Shown: positions 54,601 to 62,278, numbered from the stretch's first letter. The stretch is DNA of 64,000 nucleotides from Biomphalaria glabrata (GCF_947242115.1 NC_074723.1:12839001-12903000), one strand, 5' to 3'. Numbers and translations are program-made. Notes: generated by a model from the sequence alone, not told the origin.

Positions 54601-57600
54601 TAATTAGCTAATTGGTTAATTATTTTATTGATTCATGTCTAGTCAGGTTCAATGAATAATTGTGCAAAGTTTCAACTTGATCTGAGATTGAGAAGTGGGA
54701 GAAAAATGTCTTAAAACTTTTTTATCAGAAAGATAGACAGAGTGAGTTGATATAAGCTTTGTAAAAAAATATATTGGCTATTGAGGTGTCAACTACCAAG
54801 AATTATCACTGGTATTCTGGAAAAAAAAAAGAGGACTGGCATGAAGATAGCATGCCTGACACTGCTTCTAGAGAAAAGAGAAATTGCACATACTTTACTA
54901 ATCTGGAATCAACTATCACCAGCTATCTAAATCTTGACAATCATGTGATAAAAGAATTGGTAAAGTATCTGCAGCCATTGCAAAACTATCAAAACAAATC
55001 TGGGAAAATGCCAAATTTACAGTGGTTACCATATTGTTAGTTTACAATGCCTATGTAGTTAATACTCAGCTTTATAGCAGTGAGAGGTCAATGTAAAAAA
55101 GAAGATGATTAAGTCCTACACGTCATGAATCTAGTTATGCATATTAACCAATGACTTAAATTCTGTCAAGTCACTGGTTTTCCTGGGTGGCTCAGGCAAC
55201 CCATTCCATGCTCTAACAGCACTAGCGATGAAGGAGCATTTGTTCAAATTGGTCCTAACATATGGAACAAGGAATGTGCCTTTATCTTTAATAGAAGAGG
55301 AATGTGCCTTTATCTTTAATAGAAGAGGAATGTGCCTTTATCTTTAACAGAAGAGGAATGTGCCTTTATCTTTGTGTCTTTCTGAGTATTTTATTATATT
55401 TTGTTTTTGTATTTGAAGATTATGGTTTAGTGTTTATGTATAATTGCTACTTAATACTTTTGAGTCTTCTCTCCTGAAGGCTTTCTAAATTTAGTGATTT
55501 TACTAAAGGTGTTACTCTAGTCAAATAAGAATATTAGTTAGTTATGAATCTCACGTACTGCTCCATTTTGTGTCTGTTCCTGTTTCTTAATATTTTCTTG
55601 AGTTGAGGGGTCCCAAACAGAGGATGCATTAGCCTAACCAAGGTTAAATAGCATTTTAGTTTTATGTTGTTATTTGATTTATAAAAATTTCTTTTAATAA
55701 ACCCTAATGCTTTGTTTGATTTTTTGATAGTTTCATCAATATGGGGATTCCATGACAGTTTTTCATTTATTATAATACTGAGATATTTTGCGTTTTTTGT
55801 CTGTGTTACTGGTTTACCATGAAAAAGATAAGTGGAACTTATTTGTTTTAGTTTTTTTGTTACTCTTAATAACTGACATTATTCTGGGTGGAAAGACATG
55901 CTCCAATTTGATTCCCATTTCTGTAATTCATCTAATTCTCTTTGTAAAATTTCTGTATCTTGTGATGTTTTTAATGTTCTATATATTATGAAATCGTCCT
56001 TAAATAATCTGACTTTTGTTCCTGAACTAATGCAATTTGGTAAATCGTTTATGTAAATTAAAAATAGTAGTGGACCTAAGACTGTTCCTTGAGGTACACC
56101 TGAGTTTACTATTATTGAAACTTATTGGTATTGATTTAGACTAATTTAGAGTATATAGATCTAGAGTAGTTTATTTAATTCGGACATTACATGAATTCAG
56201 ACATTCGCTGTTTTTGTAGTCATTAAATAATTATTTTAATATTTATTATAAAACTAGAGCGCTGTATAATGTGCTTGACCATTTTCCAATGATTCTGACC
56301 CAATTTCCTTCCATTTAGCTTTCTTTTTATGTAAGAAAAACGAATTTCAAATTTGTAAGTCAGGTTGTTTTTTTTTCCTAGATGTTACCAGAATGACTTT
56401 ACCTGTTCCTAGGGTTAAGACTATATTTTTTGATTGGCTAAGTCTATACTAATGAGCCCGGCAATATTTATTCTGTTTTTGGAGCTGATTTATTTGATTC
56501 ATAAGCCAAGTTGTTTGATTCCATACAACTAAAAAAATTAATAGGGTGTCCGAATTAAATTACAATTTTCTTACCAAAATTTATTTCATAAGGACGGTTT
56601 TGGACATCAATGTTAATGACCTTATACTATATTTGTTTGTTTGTTGTTTTTTTTATAGAGAATAAATGGGCAAATGTTTGGAGTGAGCTTGGTACATTGA
56701 ATGAAGTTAAATGCTTAGATCTAAACCTACTAGATAGATCTAGATTTACATAGAGAGAATATAGAGGATTCAGTTAGGCAAGAATGGCTATCATAACCTG
56801 TACTATACTACAAAAGATCATCTATATTAGAAATTTATTAAATTAAAAAACAAAAACACAAACATTCAACAAACATCTAATCATGCAAACATAAAATAAG
56901 TCTACAAGTCGGTATTGAAGTCAGTATCCCAGTGACCTAATTTAGGTAGAACAAGTGTGTTCATATTTTTATTTTTCGTGTTCGTATTTATGCATAATTT
57001 GACAACATCTTAATGATTTAATGTGACGATCTTAAAATTTAGTTAATGTTAATATAGAATTAAAATCTGAGTTTATTGATGCCTGAATATAGAGACTGCC
57101 CGAAATAAATTATGGTGTCCAGAATAAAAAAATGTGGGTCAAATTTGTCCGAATTAAATGAAAACACGGTTAGGGGGTACACCTATTATGACCTATAACT
57201 ATAAGTAGTCATCCTTATTCTCCTTAAGTTAAACTAAAGAAGATTTTGATACTTCATTTTCTTTTCTATGTTGAAGTTGAACTATTGTAAAATAATGCGC
57301 TGTCAAAGTCAAAGTTTCAAATTTGGCCCTAGATCTATAGCCTAGGTCCTAGGTGTCTGAATAGCAATAAACTACTAACTAATAGTAATAATAATAGAGC
57401 CATTAACTTAAGACTTAAGCCATTATGATTATTATCTCAGTTTGTTCTCTCTAAATCAGAAAATCCTTAATCCACTTATGCAATGGACCATCAATTGTAT
57501 AGATTATACATCTACTAAACGTTATATTTTAAATTGCCTTTTTCTTACCTCCAAAATGTCCTCACACATTCTTGTGTTAATAATTTTATGTTTATTTAAA

Positions 57601-57692
57601 AGACTCAAACAAACAATTTCGACCTGAGGTCTGATTTGTTCGATAAGTAAAGTAAACTTATCCTGAATACGATCTTTGTGTGCTGGTAACAT
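29516..57692 (-). CDS. CARD-containing initiator-type caspase (complete, ten coding exons)
   Basis: On the minus strand, 57692-57549, 54364-54151, 47477-47361, 45420-45128, 42141-42043, 40709-40536, 37638-37398, 34616-34503, 31668-31559 and 29635-29516 join with matching phases into 541 aa. Residues about 1-95 form a CARD (RMCEDILE, then TIVTRGPNAFQKLYESVL, close to the caspase-2 type). A polar linker follows. The p20 subunit starts near DQVYTLTYKTRGHAVIIDN, with catalytic His374 in ILSHGAKG and Cys425 in FFIQACRG. The p10 subunit includes GVASWRVTTYGSWFIQA and ends KFFFFPGLGEERH. Asp residues in IYDPGLDE and QEQSD are candidate processing sites. As a CARD caspase it should act upstream in apoptosis or inflammation-like signalling through an adaptor. 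Caspase-2-like is my best assignment, but CED-3/caspase-9-like is possible. Confidence 0.92.
29636..31558 (-). other. Caspase last intron
   Basis: No exon is seen. It holds a short direct repeat GGACATTTTGGCAA (29930-29965), an AT/GT microsatellite (about 30653-30702) and the 32-bp minisatellite at 31021-31365. Confidence 0.7.
31021..31365. repeat. Minisatellite, 32-bp unit, about 10 copies
   Basis: The unit is CCATTCCTAGGGATACAGAA plus AAAGAGTCTTGT. Copies vary at a few positions (AGTCTTG or AGTCCTG, one or two bases deleted, one partial duplication near 31300). It lies about 0.2 kb from a caspase exon. The ORF read through it is a periodicity artefact. Confidence 0.95.
31559..31668 (-). 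CDS. Caspase exon encoding p10 core
   Basis: 110 bases after CCCACAG and before AAA|GTAAGT. It encodes VASWRVTTYGSWFIQAVVFV then FTHFAHLCDLNELMLK. The SWR and GSWFIQ motifs form the p10 part of the substrate pocket in caspases. Confidence 0.92.
31965..32560 (-). mobile_element. Old LINE 3' end with (AAT)n tail
   Basis: The minus strand ends in CTCATGAGTAATAAAGATTA followed by ATT repeats. It is similar over several hundred bases to 36085-36640, whose translation retains a LINE C-terminal signature. No long ORF remains, so it is an old degraded copy within a caspase intron. Confidence 0.55.
32700..33400. repeat. Interspersed repeat of unknown class, copy 1
   Basis: Shares with 42945-43370 the words TTAGATGCCNGGAGTTGATG, GATCTACAGGAC..ATCAACACC, TATTCCCTTCCATTTCA and ATGACAAAAG in the same order. 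A short internal duplication (CCTAGATTAGATGCCTGGA) occurs at about 32808 and 32878. The coding potential was not recognisable. Confidence 0.55.
34503..34616 (-). CDS. Caspase exon spanning the p20/p10 linker
   Basis: 114 bases after TTTTAG and before CTG|GTATGA. It enters and leaves with one-base partial codons that fit the neighbours. It encodes IYDPGLDEIQQCLAQEQSDG then NSTPTHSDCFIALSVTT, giving RGEIYDPGLDE after QACRG and SDCFIALSVTTGVASWR before p10. It has no ORF of its own long enough to stand out, but phase and family position make it secure. Confidence 0.88.
34617..36084 (-). other. Caspase intron sequence, no feature seen
   Basis: AT-rich, with A and T runs and no recognised repeat or exon. 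Confidence 0.5.
36085..36640 (-). mobile_element. LINE C-terminus and 3' end with (AAT)n tail
   Basis: The minus-strand frame around 36450-36300 shows PFGSGLCDFTITKEIQDTDS and KDKQTQTLFCTPGNQIIK; in an adjacent frame this resembles the KTPIAKTNRHKHSF-type LINE ORF2 ending. The 3' part includes GGCCTAAATTGTGCCGATGT, also present at 48165-48195, and ends in ATT repeats (36085-36105). Confidence 0.65.
36690..37160 (-). mobile_element. LINE fragment, C-terminal ORF2 and 3' end
   Basis: The minus frame 37129-36935 encodes VLLYGCESWTLNTEAERRIQ and AFESKCYRKMLGIS, the same signature as at the window start. Downstream (to 36690) a second frame reads like the WTGLSLDILLRTADLEKWR ending of such elements. 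Frame interruptions show it is decayed. Confidence 0.75.
37398..37638 (-). CDS. Caspase exon with catalytic His and Cys
   Basis: 241 bases after CCAAACAG and before GAG|GTATCT; phase 0 in, one base out. It encodes QMLETLRKESERIEAWHQCF, VLVILSHGAKGCVFGTDGEK and, later, YNKPKLFFIQACRG. It carries both catalytic residues of the cysteine protease (H374, C425) and the expected conserved ILSHG and KPKLFFIQACRG blocks. Confidence 0.95.
37748..37935 (+). mobile_element. LINE 3'-end fragment with CTTCTTCTTCT end
   Basis: Frames on + give pieces resembling the RRPK..W(R)RTVE.E and ADYLCSTGSRKD ending of a LINE ORF2, interrupted by several stops. It abuts, in opposite orientation, the 3' end of the larger LINE at 37899-39783, so one probably inserted into or beside the other. 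Confidence 0.55.
37899..39783 (-). mobile_element. 5'-truncated LINE with intact RT C-terminus and RNase H frame
   Basis: A single uninterrupted 612-codon frame (39737-37899), open upstream through PQGSALSCTLF to about 39783. RT motif YADDLL is at residues 15-20. The RNase H catalytic set is D307 (YTDGSA), E347, D377 (FTDSQST) and D429 (GNEKADKL). A C-terminal CRHC..H..C knuckle lies at 525-542. It is a non-LTR retrotransposon of the RNase H-bearing (I-like) kind, lacking its endonuclease and upstream RT through 5' truncation, the usual result of incomplete reverse transcription. The intact frame indicates a recent insertion. It sits in the caspase intron between the two p20 exons, in the gene's own orientation. 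Confidence 0.92.
40536..40709 (-). CDS. Caspase exon encoding the start of p20
   Basis: 174 bases, phase 0 on both sides, after ATCTAG and before GAA|GTAAGT. It encodes DQVYTLTYKTRGHAVIIDNK and RFGSEEDRKSSQKLFEELGF. The RG.A.IIDN start and the LFEELGF helix match the p20 N-terminus. Confidence 0.93.
41262..41505 (-). repeat. tRNA-derived SINE, nearly full length
   Basis: The minus strand begins CTGGGGGCTGAGTGGTTAAG with the A-box-like and degenerate B-box regions, continues through GGGATTTTGAATTTCAGGAT and ends near GATGACCTTAAAATCATCTG. It is the same family as 43870-44158 in opposite orientation. Confidence 0.8.
42043..42141 (-). CDS. Caspase linker exon
   Basis: 99 bases, phase 0 on both sides, after CTTTCAG and before ACA|GTAAGT. 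It encodes PGHQKSIAQLKTTSVQLVKS then NSKLAIMYQNLNT, which runs directly into DQVYTL of p20. There is no recognised domain; it is part of the CARD-p20 linker. Confidence 0.75.
42271..42680. repeat. Tandem duplication, 202-bp period, two copies
   Basis: The block from GCTAAGCATTGTCTTTGAGG to TATTTGACGTAATAATTG occurs twice in direct succession with only a few differences. It lies in the caspase intron just upstream of exon 42043-42141, and the high identity implies a recent event. Confidence 0.95.
42945..43550. repeat. Interspersed repeat copy 2 with a 172-bp tandem duplication
   Basis: The left part matches 32700-33400. From about 43205 to 43549 a unit starting ACTCTCTTCCCTTTGTCTAT is present twice with a 172-bp period and near identity. 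The class is unknown. Confidence 0.85.
43638..43695 (-). other. Candidate cryptic or alternative caspase exon
   Basis: 58 bases after a strong acceptor (TTTTTTTTAATTACAG) and before a plausible donor (ATA|GTAAAT), open in the gene's frame as STTFPSDFSTSLDEIKLPD. Because 58 is not a multiple of three, inclusion between the flanking phase-0 exons would shift the p20 frame and meet a stop in the next exon. It is therefore either not an exon, or one that would yield a CARD-only product. Confidence 0.3.
43870..44158 (+). repeat. tRNA-derived SINE, full length
   Basis: It begins GGGGCACAGTGGTAGAGCGG with an A-box, then TGTTCAAATC as a weakened B-box, a central region with GGGATTTTTAGGGTGCCCCT, and ends AGGTCTGAAAGGGGAACTTT. 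Several copies and fragments in the window share this structure. The ORF 43862-44158 is a chance frame through it. It is not a functional tRNA gene. Confidence 0.85.
45128..45420 (-). CDS. Caspase linker exon
   Basis: 293 bases after GTGCTAG and before AAT|GTAAGT. It encodes LDAIPRSKDSGSNRDETFVK, a Ser/Glu-rich stretch, and PRAQRLLTDQIDALLWPEGS. It completes the one-base overhang of the previous exon and leaves in phase 0. It is the long, low-conservation linker between CARD and p20 with no separate domain recognised. Confidence 0.82.
45430..47360 (-). other. Caspase intron, AT-rich
   Basis: No exon or clear repeat is seen. A stretch at 46690-46870 (CTTCTTCCAGAGGGTATGAA) has a coding-like look reminiscent of LINE C-termini but could not be placed. 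Confidence 0.5.
47361..47477 (-). CDS. Caspase linker exon
   Basis: 117 bases after TTATAAAG and before ATG|GTAATT. It encodes DAEKKRNDEIQPSRYLETSI then NTEATNSIQDPKSKNEPND, a polar linker. One-base partial codons at both ends fit its neighbours. Confidence 0.72.
47529..48150 (-). mobile_element. Putative solo LTR (fossil)
   Basis: A GC-richer block unlike the flanks. On the minus strand it has a TATA box (CTCTATATAAGAG at about 47940) in its middle, an ATTAAA signal near its 3' end, and ends ..TTGTCA at about 47529. The 5' boundary is uncertain (about 48080-48150). No internal retrotransposon genes flank it, so a solitary LTR left by recombination is the likely state. The family is not determined and the age is unclear, probably old. 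Confidence 0.35.
48130..49010 (-). mobile_element. LINE reverse-transcriptase core, truncated at both ends
   Basis: Frame 49006-48209 encodes LERNKAISNFQCGFRQRRTT, HLVAVFFDIEKAYDTTWKHG (RT motif A), MGVPQGSILSVTLFNIKIN (motif B), CSLYVDDFVIF (motif C with YVDD) and TKFLGLTLD, then stops being RT-like after SHTDWGADRDTL. The sequence beyond 48209 contains GCCTAAATTGTGCCGATGTG, shared with a LINE 3' end at 36.1 kb. The frame is open but lacks the RT N-terminus and the thumb. It follows immediately the RNase H end of the neighbouring LINE. Confidence 0.85.
49015..53600 (-). mobile_element. LINE with ORF1, endonuclease and RNase H, RT core deleted
   Basis: Minus strand. 52666-52079 encodes an ORF1 C-terminus with CCHC knuckles (CFKCQGYGHGATVCKR, CARCAGEGHEGTGC, CPNCHAGHSAFSKDCP). 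52082-51606 is a Pro/Ser-rich linker. 51588-51106 is an APE-type endonuclease (IVQWNCRGLKANYEE, LILGDFNAHNTLWGS), continued at 51078-50104 (GSDHFPIII) into the RT N-terminal region (DTAPGEDEIHYQFL). 50002-49738 has the RNase H YTDGSV start, and 49371-49018 its C-terminus with CRHCGESEEKVAHVLQECP. The RT palm between about 50104 and 50002 is missing. 52670-53600 looks like the element's 5' region. It is an I/R1-type non-LTR element lying in the first caspase intron cluster. Confidence 0.88.
53601..54150 (-). other. Caspase intron sequence, no feature seen
   Basis: AT-rich sequence between the LINE and caspase exon 54151-54364; no repeat or exon recognised. Confidence 0.5.
54151..54364 (-). CDS. 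Caspase exon encoding second half of the CARD
   Basis: 214 bases after TTAATAG and before CAG|GTATGC; phase 0 in, one base out. It encodes ENKAPSKRAQKLLQTIVTRG and PNAFQKLYESVLEAELYDAA. The TIVTRGPNAFQKLYESL-type helices 5-6 are characteristic of caspase-2/RAIDD-like CARDs. The rest is an acidic linker. Confidence 0.9.
55083..56115 (-). mobile_element. 5'-truncated LINE (family L-K)
   Basis: Minus-strand frames, interrupted several times, read GVPQGTVLGPLLFLIYINDL, FKDDFIIYRTLK, KYLSIIINEKLSWNPHID and, near the end, RAWNGLPEPPRKTSDL, a CR1/L2-like RT from motif B to the C-terminus. It ends in ATCATCTTCTTTTTT. It contains a 28-bp internal tandem repeat (55270-55374). It lies between caspase exons 1 and 2. 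Confidence 0.8.
55270..55374. repeat. 28-bp tandem repeat inside a LINE copy, about 3.7 units
   Basis: AGGAATGTGCCTTTATCTTT plus AATAGAAG is repeated with a single T/C change in the third unit. The unit corresponds to the GTFLVP..KDK coding stretch of the LINE, so the expansion arose after insertion or in the source copy. Confidence 0.9.
56173..57159. repeat. Possible TIR element(s) with TGTCCGAATTAAAT motif
   Basis: ATTTAATTCGGACA at 56173-56186 is the exact inverse of TGTCCGAATTAAAT at 56547-56560 and again at 57146-57159. Either a 388-bp or a 987-bp inverted-repeat element is possible. No coding region and no clear target duplication are seen. Confidence 0.4.
57549..57692 (-). CDS. Caspase exon 1 (start of CARD)
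   Basis: 144 bases from ATG at 57692-57690 to GAG|GTAAGA, phase 0. It encodes MLPAHKDRIQDKFTLLIEQI then RPQVEIVCLSLLNKHKIINT and RMCEDILE. It was found by eye upstream of the second CARD exon; the start is chosen because the peptide then aligns end to end with the CARD exon at 62418-62558. No in-frame stop was confirmed immediately upstream. Confidence 0.85.
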
Positions 57693-58715
57693 TCCTGTTA
57701 TAGAATCTAGATCATTTAAGACTTCCCTTGTTTGTAAATTAGCTCTTAATTAGATATTCTATAGATCTAAATGAAAATTAGAAAATTATATTATTCTGGT
57801 ATCTAGTCAATCTATTTATAGATCTAGATCTATAGATAAAAATGTATCGGTAAACTCCGATTTTTAGGCCAGATTTTTTAAATAAGAGACATGGCATTTA
57901 TAAAATTATTTTGAAGTTTTTCAAAATGATTGCAATAGTAGGCCACAAATCTTTTTTAAAATAATTAATGGTATGTTAAAAGAGATTGGAACATATTGTA
58001 CTAAGTATGCTATAACTATAAAGTTGCGATTTTAAAAGCAATTGAAGAAATAATAACAAAAATCAAAAAAAGAATTTATTTAGATCTAGGAGTGAGAACT
58101 TTTTTTTTTAAATGTCCCAATTGACAAGTATTGTAACGGGATTTTCCGAACATGGTTTTAAAGAAAAATACTATCTAGATTCATAGATTGACTAGAATTT
58201 AGATTATTCATATTGAATGATATTGTAGATCGATCGACGACATCAGTGTATAATCTAGATATAACTGTATATTTAGATCTAGATCTACAGTCTATATATT
58301 TAATATTTGCAACAAGAGTCTAGTAATGGTGTAAATACGTCCAGATTTTTTAAATTTTTATATTAAATCTACTTTATCTAATCTAGTATAATCTAGTCTA
58401 AATTCTTTGATTAAAAATCTGGTAATTCTTATAATATTATGTTATTTGTGCCAAACTCATGATAATTTATAATTAGTCACTTATTATATTTAAATTATAT
58501 TTTATATAATAATTAATATAGATTAGATCTATTCTATACTATAGACTTAGTGACGACTTAGTCTTAGACAAATGATGTGTTTTTAGTATTTTTACTTGCT
58601 TATCATGACCATCTTATTATATGACATAAATGTCATAATATTAATTCTAAAAATAAATCTTATACTTATATATAGATCCAGATTCTAGATTTAGATGATA
58701 GATCTATTCTACACA
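57693..58715. other. AT-rich interval between divergent CARD genes
   Basis: No gene is recognised. It has a very high density of AGATCT, TCTAGA and CTAGATC words, often overlapping as GATCTAGATC. It presumably includes the promoter and 5'UTR of the minus-strand caspase, but no core promoter motif stands out. Confidence 0.45.
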
Positions 58716-58719
58716 AAAT

Positions 58720-59125
58720 AGAGCAGTGAGATTCATAACAAACGAATATTCACATTTGACTAGAGTAACACCTTTAGTAAAATCACTAAATTTAGAAAGC
58801 CTTCACTGCCTTCAGGACAGAAGACTCAAAAGTAAAGTAGCAATTATACATAAAACACTGAACCATAATCTTTAAATACAAAAACAAAATTTAATAAAAT
58901 ACTCTGAAAGACACAAAGATAAAGGCACATTCCTCGTCCCATATATTAGGACAAATTTGTACAAATTCTCCTTCTTCCCTAGTGCTATTAGAGCATGGAA
59001 TGGGTTGCCTGAGCTAGCCAGGAAAACCAGTGACTTGCCAGAATTTAAGTCATTGGTTAAAATGCATGACTAAATGCATGACACGTAGGACGTAATCATC
59101 TTCTTTTTTGAAGTAACGTCTGTAT
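58720..59125 (+). mobile_element. LINE C-terminus and 3' end (family L-K)
   Basis: The plus frame reads AVRFITNEYSHLTRVTPLVK, then RLKSKVAIIHKTLNH, GTFLVPYIRTNLYKFSFFPS and AIRAWNGLPELARKTSDLPE, then a stop. The 3' end is TAATCATCTTCTTTTTTGAA. It is the best-preserved 3' copy of the family in the window, strongly 5'-truncated. Confidence 0.85.
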
Positions 59126-59176
59126 TATCTAAGATAAGATAAGTAGCATTACAGACGTTATTTCAAAAAAGAAGAT
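59098..59176. repeat. Inverted repeat, 27-bp arms with one mismatch
   Basis: ATCTTCTTTTTTGAAGTAAC..(59098-59124) and its inverse at 59150-59176 flank a 25-base spacer with TAAGATAAGATAAG. It marks the 3' end of the LINE; the second arm could be the tail of an oppositely oriented, almost wholly truncated copy. Confidence 0.8.
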
Positions 59177-59289
59177 AATTGCTGATGATAAATGATCATG
59201 TTACATATGTAAAAAACAGACTATTTATAATTTATAGTTTTATCTGTGGCATTTTTTTTTTTACGTCTCGAGAGACAATCTTTTCCCTT

Positions 59290-61190
59290 TGCTACTTCTT
59301 GTGTGACTAAAGAGGCCAATCTTTAATACACAGCTGCAATCGCAGGTTGAGCATTTGTAGTCACCAGGGGCCATTGCATTTTCACCCTTCTTTCTGCTTC
59401 TGTTGTGTATGACATCTGCATCCGTGACCCTTCCTTTATGCTCTCTCTCCATTTGGATCTATCCAGTGCCACCTCTTCCCAGCTGCTAGTGTCGATTTTG
59501 AAGAGCTTCATGTCGTGTTTGCATACATCCGTATTACGTAAAAGTGGGCGACCAGCGTCTCTCCTGCCTTCTATTAGCCCGCCATATAGAATGTCCTGTG
59601 GAAGTCGACCTACTGGCATTCTACGAACGTGGCCAAGCCAGCCAAAGCGTCTGCTGCTGATAACAGAGCAGATGTCCTGGCACCCTGCTCTTCGTAGCAC
59701 TTCCTCATTGGTTATCTTATCTTGCCACCATATTTTAAAGATCTGCCTTAGGCATCGGAGGTGGAAGACATTCAGCTTTTTTTCCTGCCATGAGTAGGTT
59801 GACCATGTTTCACTTACAGCAAGGTGCTCAACACACAGGTCCGGTAGACTAGGGCTTTAGTACTGTCAGTCAGCAATATGTTGTCCCAGACTCTTTTCTG
59901 CAACCGTGACATGGTGGCCATTGTCTTGGCTATCCTGTTGTTAATGCCTTTATCCAGTAGAGTGTTGTTGGATATGATGGAGCCAAGGTAACAAAAGTGA
60001 TCAACAATTTCTTGTGGTTGGCCATTAATGCTTACTTGAGGTGCAGTGTTTGTGTTTTGGACAAGTATCTTAGTCTTGCTTTGACTGATGTTTAAGCCGA
60101 ACTTCTGGCAAGCAGCAGATAGTTTGTCAACCAGGGACTGTAGCTGAATATCAGAATAAGCCACAATAGCTGCATCATCAGCATACAGGAGTTCCCTGAT
60201 GAGTAACTTCCTAACCTTGGTTTTTGCCAGCAGCCTTGATACATTAAATAGTTTTCCAGAGGATCTTGTATGGAGAAACACATCTTCGTTTATGTCGTTG
60301 TAGGCATAATGCTGTAGACAGGAGAAGAATATGCCAAACAGAGTAGGTGCGAGCACACGTCCCTGCATGACACCACTGCAAACCTCAAAAGGTGCTGATT
60401 GGGCTCCATTGAATTTGACAGTACATTTAGTTTCCTCATGAAAGCACTCAATGAACTTCGGTAGTTTGGGAGGGCAACCAACCTATTTTCCTTAGGAGTT
60501 TGAAAAGGCCACTTCTGCAGACCATGTCAAAGGCTTTAGTCAGATCAACAAAAACGATGTAAAGGGGTCTGTCTCTCTCTCTCTCTGAATTTGTCCCGCT
60601 GTAGTCGTAGAGAAGATATCATGTCTATAGTGGATCTATCACTCTTGAATCCACACTGAGACTCTGGGTAGACTCTAGAAGCTCTCCCTTGCAGCCTGGA
60701 TAGTGCCACTCTAGCAAAGATTTTGCCCACTATACTGAGGAGAGAGATACCCCTATAATTGTTGCGTTCACTCTGATCCCCTTTGTTCTTGTATATTGTG
60801 ACTATAGTTGCATCACACATGTCCTGTGGGACATGACCTGTTTCCCAACAGCGGCAGAGGAGAATATAGAGTTCAGGGAGCAGGAGTGATTCGTTGACTT
60901 TAACTACTTCCACTGGGATACCATCACTCCCTGGAAATTTTCTATTTTTCATGCAGTTAATTGCTTTTTTGAGGTCACTAAGGCTCGGAAGCTCATGTAG
61001 GTATTCCAATACTGGAAGATCTGGTAGAGAAGCCAGGGCGTCATCTACTGTATTTTGTGTGGCATAGACATCGAGGTAGTGTTCTGTCCATCGTTCTAGC
61101 TGCTTAGTTTGATCTGTAATTTTTTCTCTAGATTTGGATAGAAGGGGGCCAGGCTTAGACACTGTTGGACCCAGGGCCGCTTTAATGCCG
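59290..61190 (-). mobile_element. 5'-truncated LINE with RT and C-terminal domain
   Basis: Minus strand, three collinear frames. 61162-60545: NRKFPGSDGIPVEVVKVNES, YRGISLLSIVGKIFARV, YPESQCGFKSDRSTIDMI (RT fingers). 60368-59814: MQGRVLAPTLFGIFFSCLQH, RELLYADDAAIVAYS (motif C YADD), FCYLGSIISNNTLLD. 59700-59323: RRFGWLGHVRRMPVGRLPQD and DTSSWEEVALDRSKWRE. Two to three frame changes separate them, so it is not functional. Upstream endonuclease is absent. It lies between the two divergent CARD genes. Confidence 0.88.
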
Positions 61191-61689
61191 CTATAGTTTT
61201 ATAGTATTCTATAATTGTCACTGCACTGAACTGTGACTATAAGTATAGTATAAGTATAAGACTATAGAACTATATAAACTAGTTTTAATAATAAAAAACC
61301 ATTAATATATATATATATAGAGAGAGAGAGAGATCTAGGTCTAGAATTGTAACAAAATATTCTGGTCTGTCTAGATTCTAGATTAGTAGATTCTAGCTTA
61401 TTTTAGCAGTATTTATAAATATACTCCTTTAAACTAGTCAAAAAAGATTGCCCTCAAATTGGCATGCAGCCATCCCCCATGCATGTTAAGTGTCCAACCC
61501 AATGCACCTTTCAAAGGGTAAGTAGTGCTTCTATACTGTCAACACAGCAGAACATGGTTATTTGTAAGGTAGCCTTGCCAGCATTTGCCCATTATGGAGC
61601 TAAGGCACCTTCCATGGGAGCGTTAGAGAAGTCAAATACCTTTTTTTAAGCATTTTCAGAGCCATACAATTGTGTGGTGAGAACCACTA
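61191..61689. other. Intergenic sequence with short TA/GA microsatellite
   Basis: An AT-rich segment with (TA)n(GA)n at 61304-61332 and further AGATCT/TCTAGA words. The stretch at 61460-61640 is more balanced in base content, with no recognised coding potential. Confidence 0.4.
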
Positions 61690-61870
61690 TTCTTCTTCTT
61701 CATTCTCATTTTACACATCAGAGAATTCAGATAAGTAATCCTATATCTGAGATGAACAGCACAGTGTTTTCCAGATCAGGCAGTTCTCCGTATAGTTTTA
61801 ACCACTGCTTTATAAACATAGATCATATTTTGGTTGCTAGCTCAACAGACCTATTCTGCCTTACCCTTAT
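61690..61870 (-). mobile_element. LINE 3'-end fragment with (GAA)n tail
   Basis: The reverse complement shares ACTATACGGAGAACTGCCTG, CTGTTCATCTCAG and the GAATGAAGAAGAAG end with the copy at 28740-28892. It is short and degraded. Confidence 0.6.
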
Positions 61871-62000
61871 TTGGAGGTGACCAAAAGCGTTCTTGGTCTT
61901 AGCGAGACAGCTGTCTATAGTGATGCATCATTGGGCTCTGTGCTGCCCAGGTACATAAAGTGTCCATTTACTTGAATTTGTGGAGCTGGATTAGTTCCGT

Positions 62001-62228
62001 TTGGAAATGACTGAAGGTGCTCCCATAAGCACTTTTTCAAGATCAACTCAGACACCATTTTGCATTCACAACATAGAGGAAAGTAGACGGCAGCAGATGG
62101 CCTCTGAAAGAGACAGTTTGAGAGCTCTCACATTTAAGGTCCAAAGAAAAGCTGTTGTAGAAGAAGAGGCAGAAGACGTAAAGAAAAATCTAATTAGACC
62201 TGCTGCCAATAAATCTTCATACCATTAA
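62001..62228 (+). other. Unassigned 75-codon ORF upstream of second CARD exon
   Basis: It encodes a hydrophilic peptide (NIEESRRQQMASERDSLRAL, then VVEEEAEDVKKNL) ending with a stop. Charge composition and the helical heptad-like stretch look more protein-like than most chance ORFs here, but no family is recognised and no splice donor in frame was found. It could be the end of an unrelated gene, a decayed copy, or chance. Confidence 0.25.
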
Positions 62229-62278
62229 TAATTGTTCTGTTGGTTTTTTCTTTTAACTCCACATTTCCTCATATAATT

